Part shown: in pieces, positions 62,751 through 64,000 of the stretch
How the letters are laid out: every line of letters begins with the position of its first letter
Position numbering within the stretch: position 1 is the stretch's first letter
Assembly (NCBI GenBank): GCA_902583715.1
Contig: CACHXC010000001.1
Coordinates: 62,001 to 126,000 of the forward strand
DNA length: 64,000 nt
Reading direction: 5' to 3'
Origin: an uncultured SAR116 cluster alpha proteobacterium
Lineage (GTDB): Bacteria > Pseudomonadota > Alphaproteobacteria > Puniceispirillales > Puniceispirillaceae
The notes under the pieces: model-generated
Databases searched by the model: none
Told to the model about the DNA's origin: nothing
What the model saw: the letters and a program-made list of their open reading frames with translations, nothing else
Made by a program: the position numbers and the translations under genes

Positions 62751-62920
62751 TTGTTTTATAGCCTAGCAAATATTTGTTCCGATTGGCCAAAAAATCTAGC
62801 ATTGGCTTAAATGTGATCAAAATTGTTTTGTCGCCATATCGCTAGGCAGGCTGGTTGGTTTCTGCTATGTGATGCCACTCATAAAACCGCCTGTAATCAC
62901 CACTGCCAAGGATTATTGTC

Positions 62921-63205
62921 ATGTCGTCATCACTATCGGACACGCCGCCTGTACTGTCGGATCGGGTGCGGCGGCTGATTTATCAGGCAAGCTATACCGG
63001 CATGAAGGAAACGGATCTTTTGCTTGGGCATTTTGCCAAATCCTATTTGGCTGACTTGAGTGATGATGATTTGACTGATTTTGAAAATTTACTCGCCGCT
63101 GGTGACCATTGGATCTATGTGTGGGTGACTGGAAATGAGGAGGTGCCTGATGCCTATAATACACCTGTTTTTAAATTAATAAAAAAATTTAAAGACAGCA
63201 ATTAA
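62921..63205 (+). CDS. sdhE: SdhE-like FAD assembly factor with altered RGxxE motif
   Basis: 94 residues of the SdhE (DUF339) family, which promotes covalent attachment of FAD to succinate dehydrogenase. The conserved core RRLIYQASYTGMKETDLLLGHFAKSYL and the end DDLTDFENLLAAGDHWIYVWVTG match. The hallmark R-G-x-x-E reads Thr26-Gly27-Met28-Lys29-Glu30 here, so Arg is replaced by Thr. It is 3 bp before mfd, the usual alphaproteobacterial recG-sdhE-mfd arrangement. Confidence 0.88.
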   Translation: MSSSLSDTPPVLSDRVRRLIYQASYTGMKETDLLLGHFAKSYLADLSDDDLTDFENLLAAGDHWIYVWVTGNEEVPDAYNTPVFKLIKKFKDSN

Positions 63206-63208
63206 CAA

Positions 63209-64000
63209 ATGGAATTTATTAGTAATATTAAAAATAATGGGGATGTTTGGGGGGCGCCGGATGGGGCCCTTTCTTTGGTGCTTGCCGCGGCCGCCCAAAC
63301 GCAAGCGCCGATCATTTTTGTGGCACGAGATGATGCCAGATTGGCGGCTGTAGAGGCCGGCTTGACATGCATTGCTCCTCAGCTTGACCGATGGGTTTTG
63401 CCAGCGTGGGATTGTTTGCCTTATGACCGGTTGTCGCCGCAAGGTGGGTTAGTTGGGCGGCGCATTGAGACGCTCGCCCGCTTATGCGCTGGCGAGGTGC
63501 CGGCAATTTTGCTCACCACAATCAATGCAATTATGCAAAAACTGCCACCGGCTGATTATTTTACCGATAGTAGTCTGGTGATCACCCCAGCAGCTGCGCA
63601 TAGCCCGGCCAGCCTTGCTGAATTTCTGTCTAATCACGCCTATTTGCGGACTGACACGGTCCGTGAAACGGGTGAATTTTCCATTCGCGGTGGTATTTTA
63701 GACGTTTTCCCACCGGGCCAAAGTGATCCGGTCCGCTTGGATTTTTTTGGTGATGAAATAGAAACCATGCGGGTTTTTGATGCCGCCACCCAACGCAGTA
63801 CTGGGCGGCTTGATCGGTTGATTTTACGGCCCGTTGCAGAATTTATGTTGACCGATACCAGTATCAGCCGTTTTCGAACGCGCTATCTACAGGCATTCGG
63901 CGCGAGTGCTAGCCGTGACGCGCTTTATGAGTCGGTGTCGGCTGGGCGCATGCATCCGGGCATTGAACATTGGTTGCCATTATTTCACGACCAGCTTGCA
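63209..64000 (+). CDS. mfd: Transcription-repair coupling factor Mfd (N-terminal part)
   Basis: Open from the ATG at 63209 to the window edge (264 codons). It starts MEFISNIKNNGDVWGAPDGALSLVL and contains WDCLPYDRLSPQGGLVGRRI, ETGEFSIRGGILDVFPPG and PVRLDFFGDEIETMRVFD, all diagnostic of the UvrB-like N-terminal domain of Mfd. The full protein should be about 1150 residues; the rest lies outside. It releases stalled RNA polymerase and recruits UvrABC. Confidence 0.94.
   Translation, partial: MEFISNIKNNGDVWGAPDGALSLVLAAAAQTQAPIIFVARDDARLAAVEAGLTCIAPQLDRWVLPAWDCLPYDRLSPQGGLVGRRIETLARLCAGEVPAILLTTINAIMQKLPPADYFTDSSLVITPAAAHSPASLAEFLSNHAYLRTDTVRETGEFSIRGGILDVFPPGQSDPVRLDFFGDEIETMRVFDAATQRSTGRLDRLILRPVAEFMLTDTSISRFRTRYLQAFGASASRDALYESVSAGRMHPGIEHWLPLFHDQLA

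Overview
The window looks like chromosome from a marine alphaproteobacterium. The gene order dusB-ntrB-ntrC-ntrY-ntrX-trkA-hfq, the run pyrG-kdsA-eno-ftsB-pdhA-pdhB-pdhC-lpd-lipA, the fused ispDF and a dimethylglycine/sarcosine dehydrogenase-type flavoenzyme fit that class. A SAR116-like (Puniceispirillum-type) host is a plausible guess from gene content; no rRNA gene is present to confirm it.

Positions 1 to about 21950 form an AT-rich accessory region. It is divided by four copies of the same 46-bp sequence, which reads exactly as the 3' part of a proline tRNA with anticodon GGG (anticodon loop to CCA). The copies lie at 12167, 14154, 18764 and 21905. They decay from left to right, as expected if successive elements entered an intact tRNA-Pro lying left of the window and pushed older ones rightward. 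The leftmost element (E4, 1-12212) carries a tyrosine integrase and an AlpA-like regulator. Its cargo includes an Anbu peptidase / transglutaminase / alpha-E / ATP-grasp operon, a thioredoxin-like protein, a VOC protein, a secreted barrel protein, and an unusual three-gene operon of two membrane proteins around a glycosylase-fold-like protein. The next three (E3 2.0 kb, E2 4.6 kb, E1 3.1 kb) have no integrase but share the same left and right ends, with mirrored 11-bp tandem repeats. They carry respectively a GAF protein, a NitT/TauT-type ABC importer with an alpha/beta hydrolase, and a class III CoA-transferase with small proteins.

From about 22 kb the sequence becomes chromosomal backbone. 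First come metabolic and transport genes: a degenerate SDR, a LysE pseudogene, an EamA transporter, a DMGDH-like enzyme, an acyl-CoA ligase, a LysE transporter, trpE and a SurA/PpiD-type isomerase. On the + strand follow tpiA, secG, pyrG, kdsA, eno, ftsB, the pyruvate dehydrogenase genes, lipA and a COQ10/RatA-like gene. On the - strand are a cinA-C domain gene, pgpA and ispDF.

The 49-58.7 kb block is the nitrogen-regulation cluster. Both NtrC and NtrX lack the GAFTGA loop needed to contact sigma-54, so this circuit probably acts through the housekeeping sigma factor. The window ends with mazG, a DUF502 membrane protein with a lysine/alanine tail, recG, sdhE (with an altered RGxxE motif) and the start of mfd.
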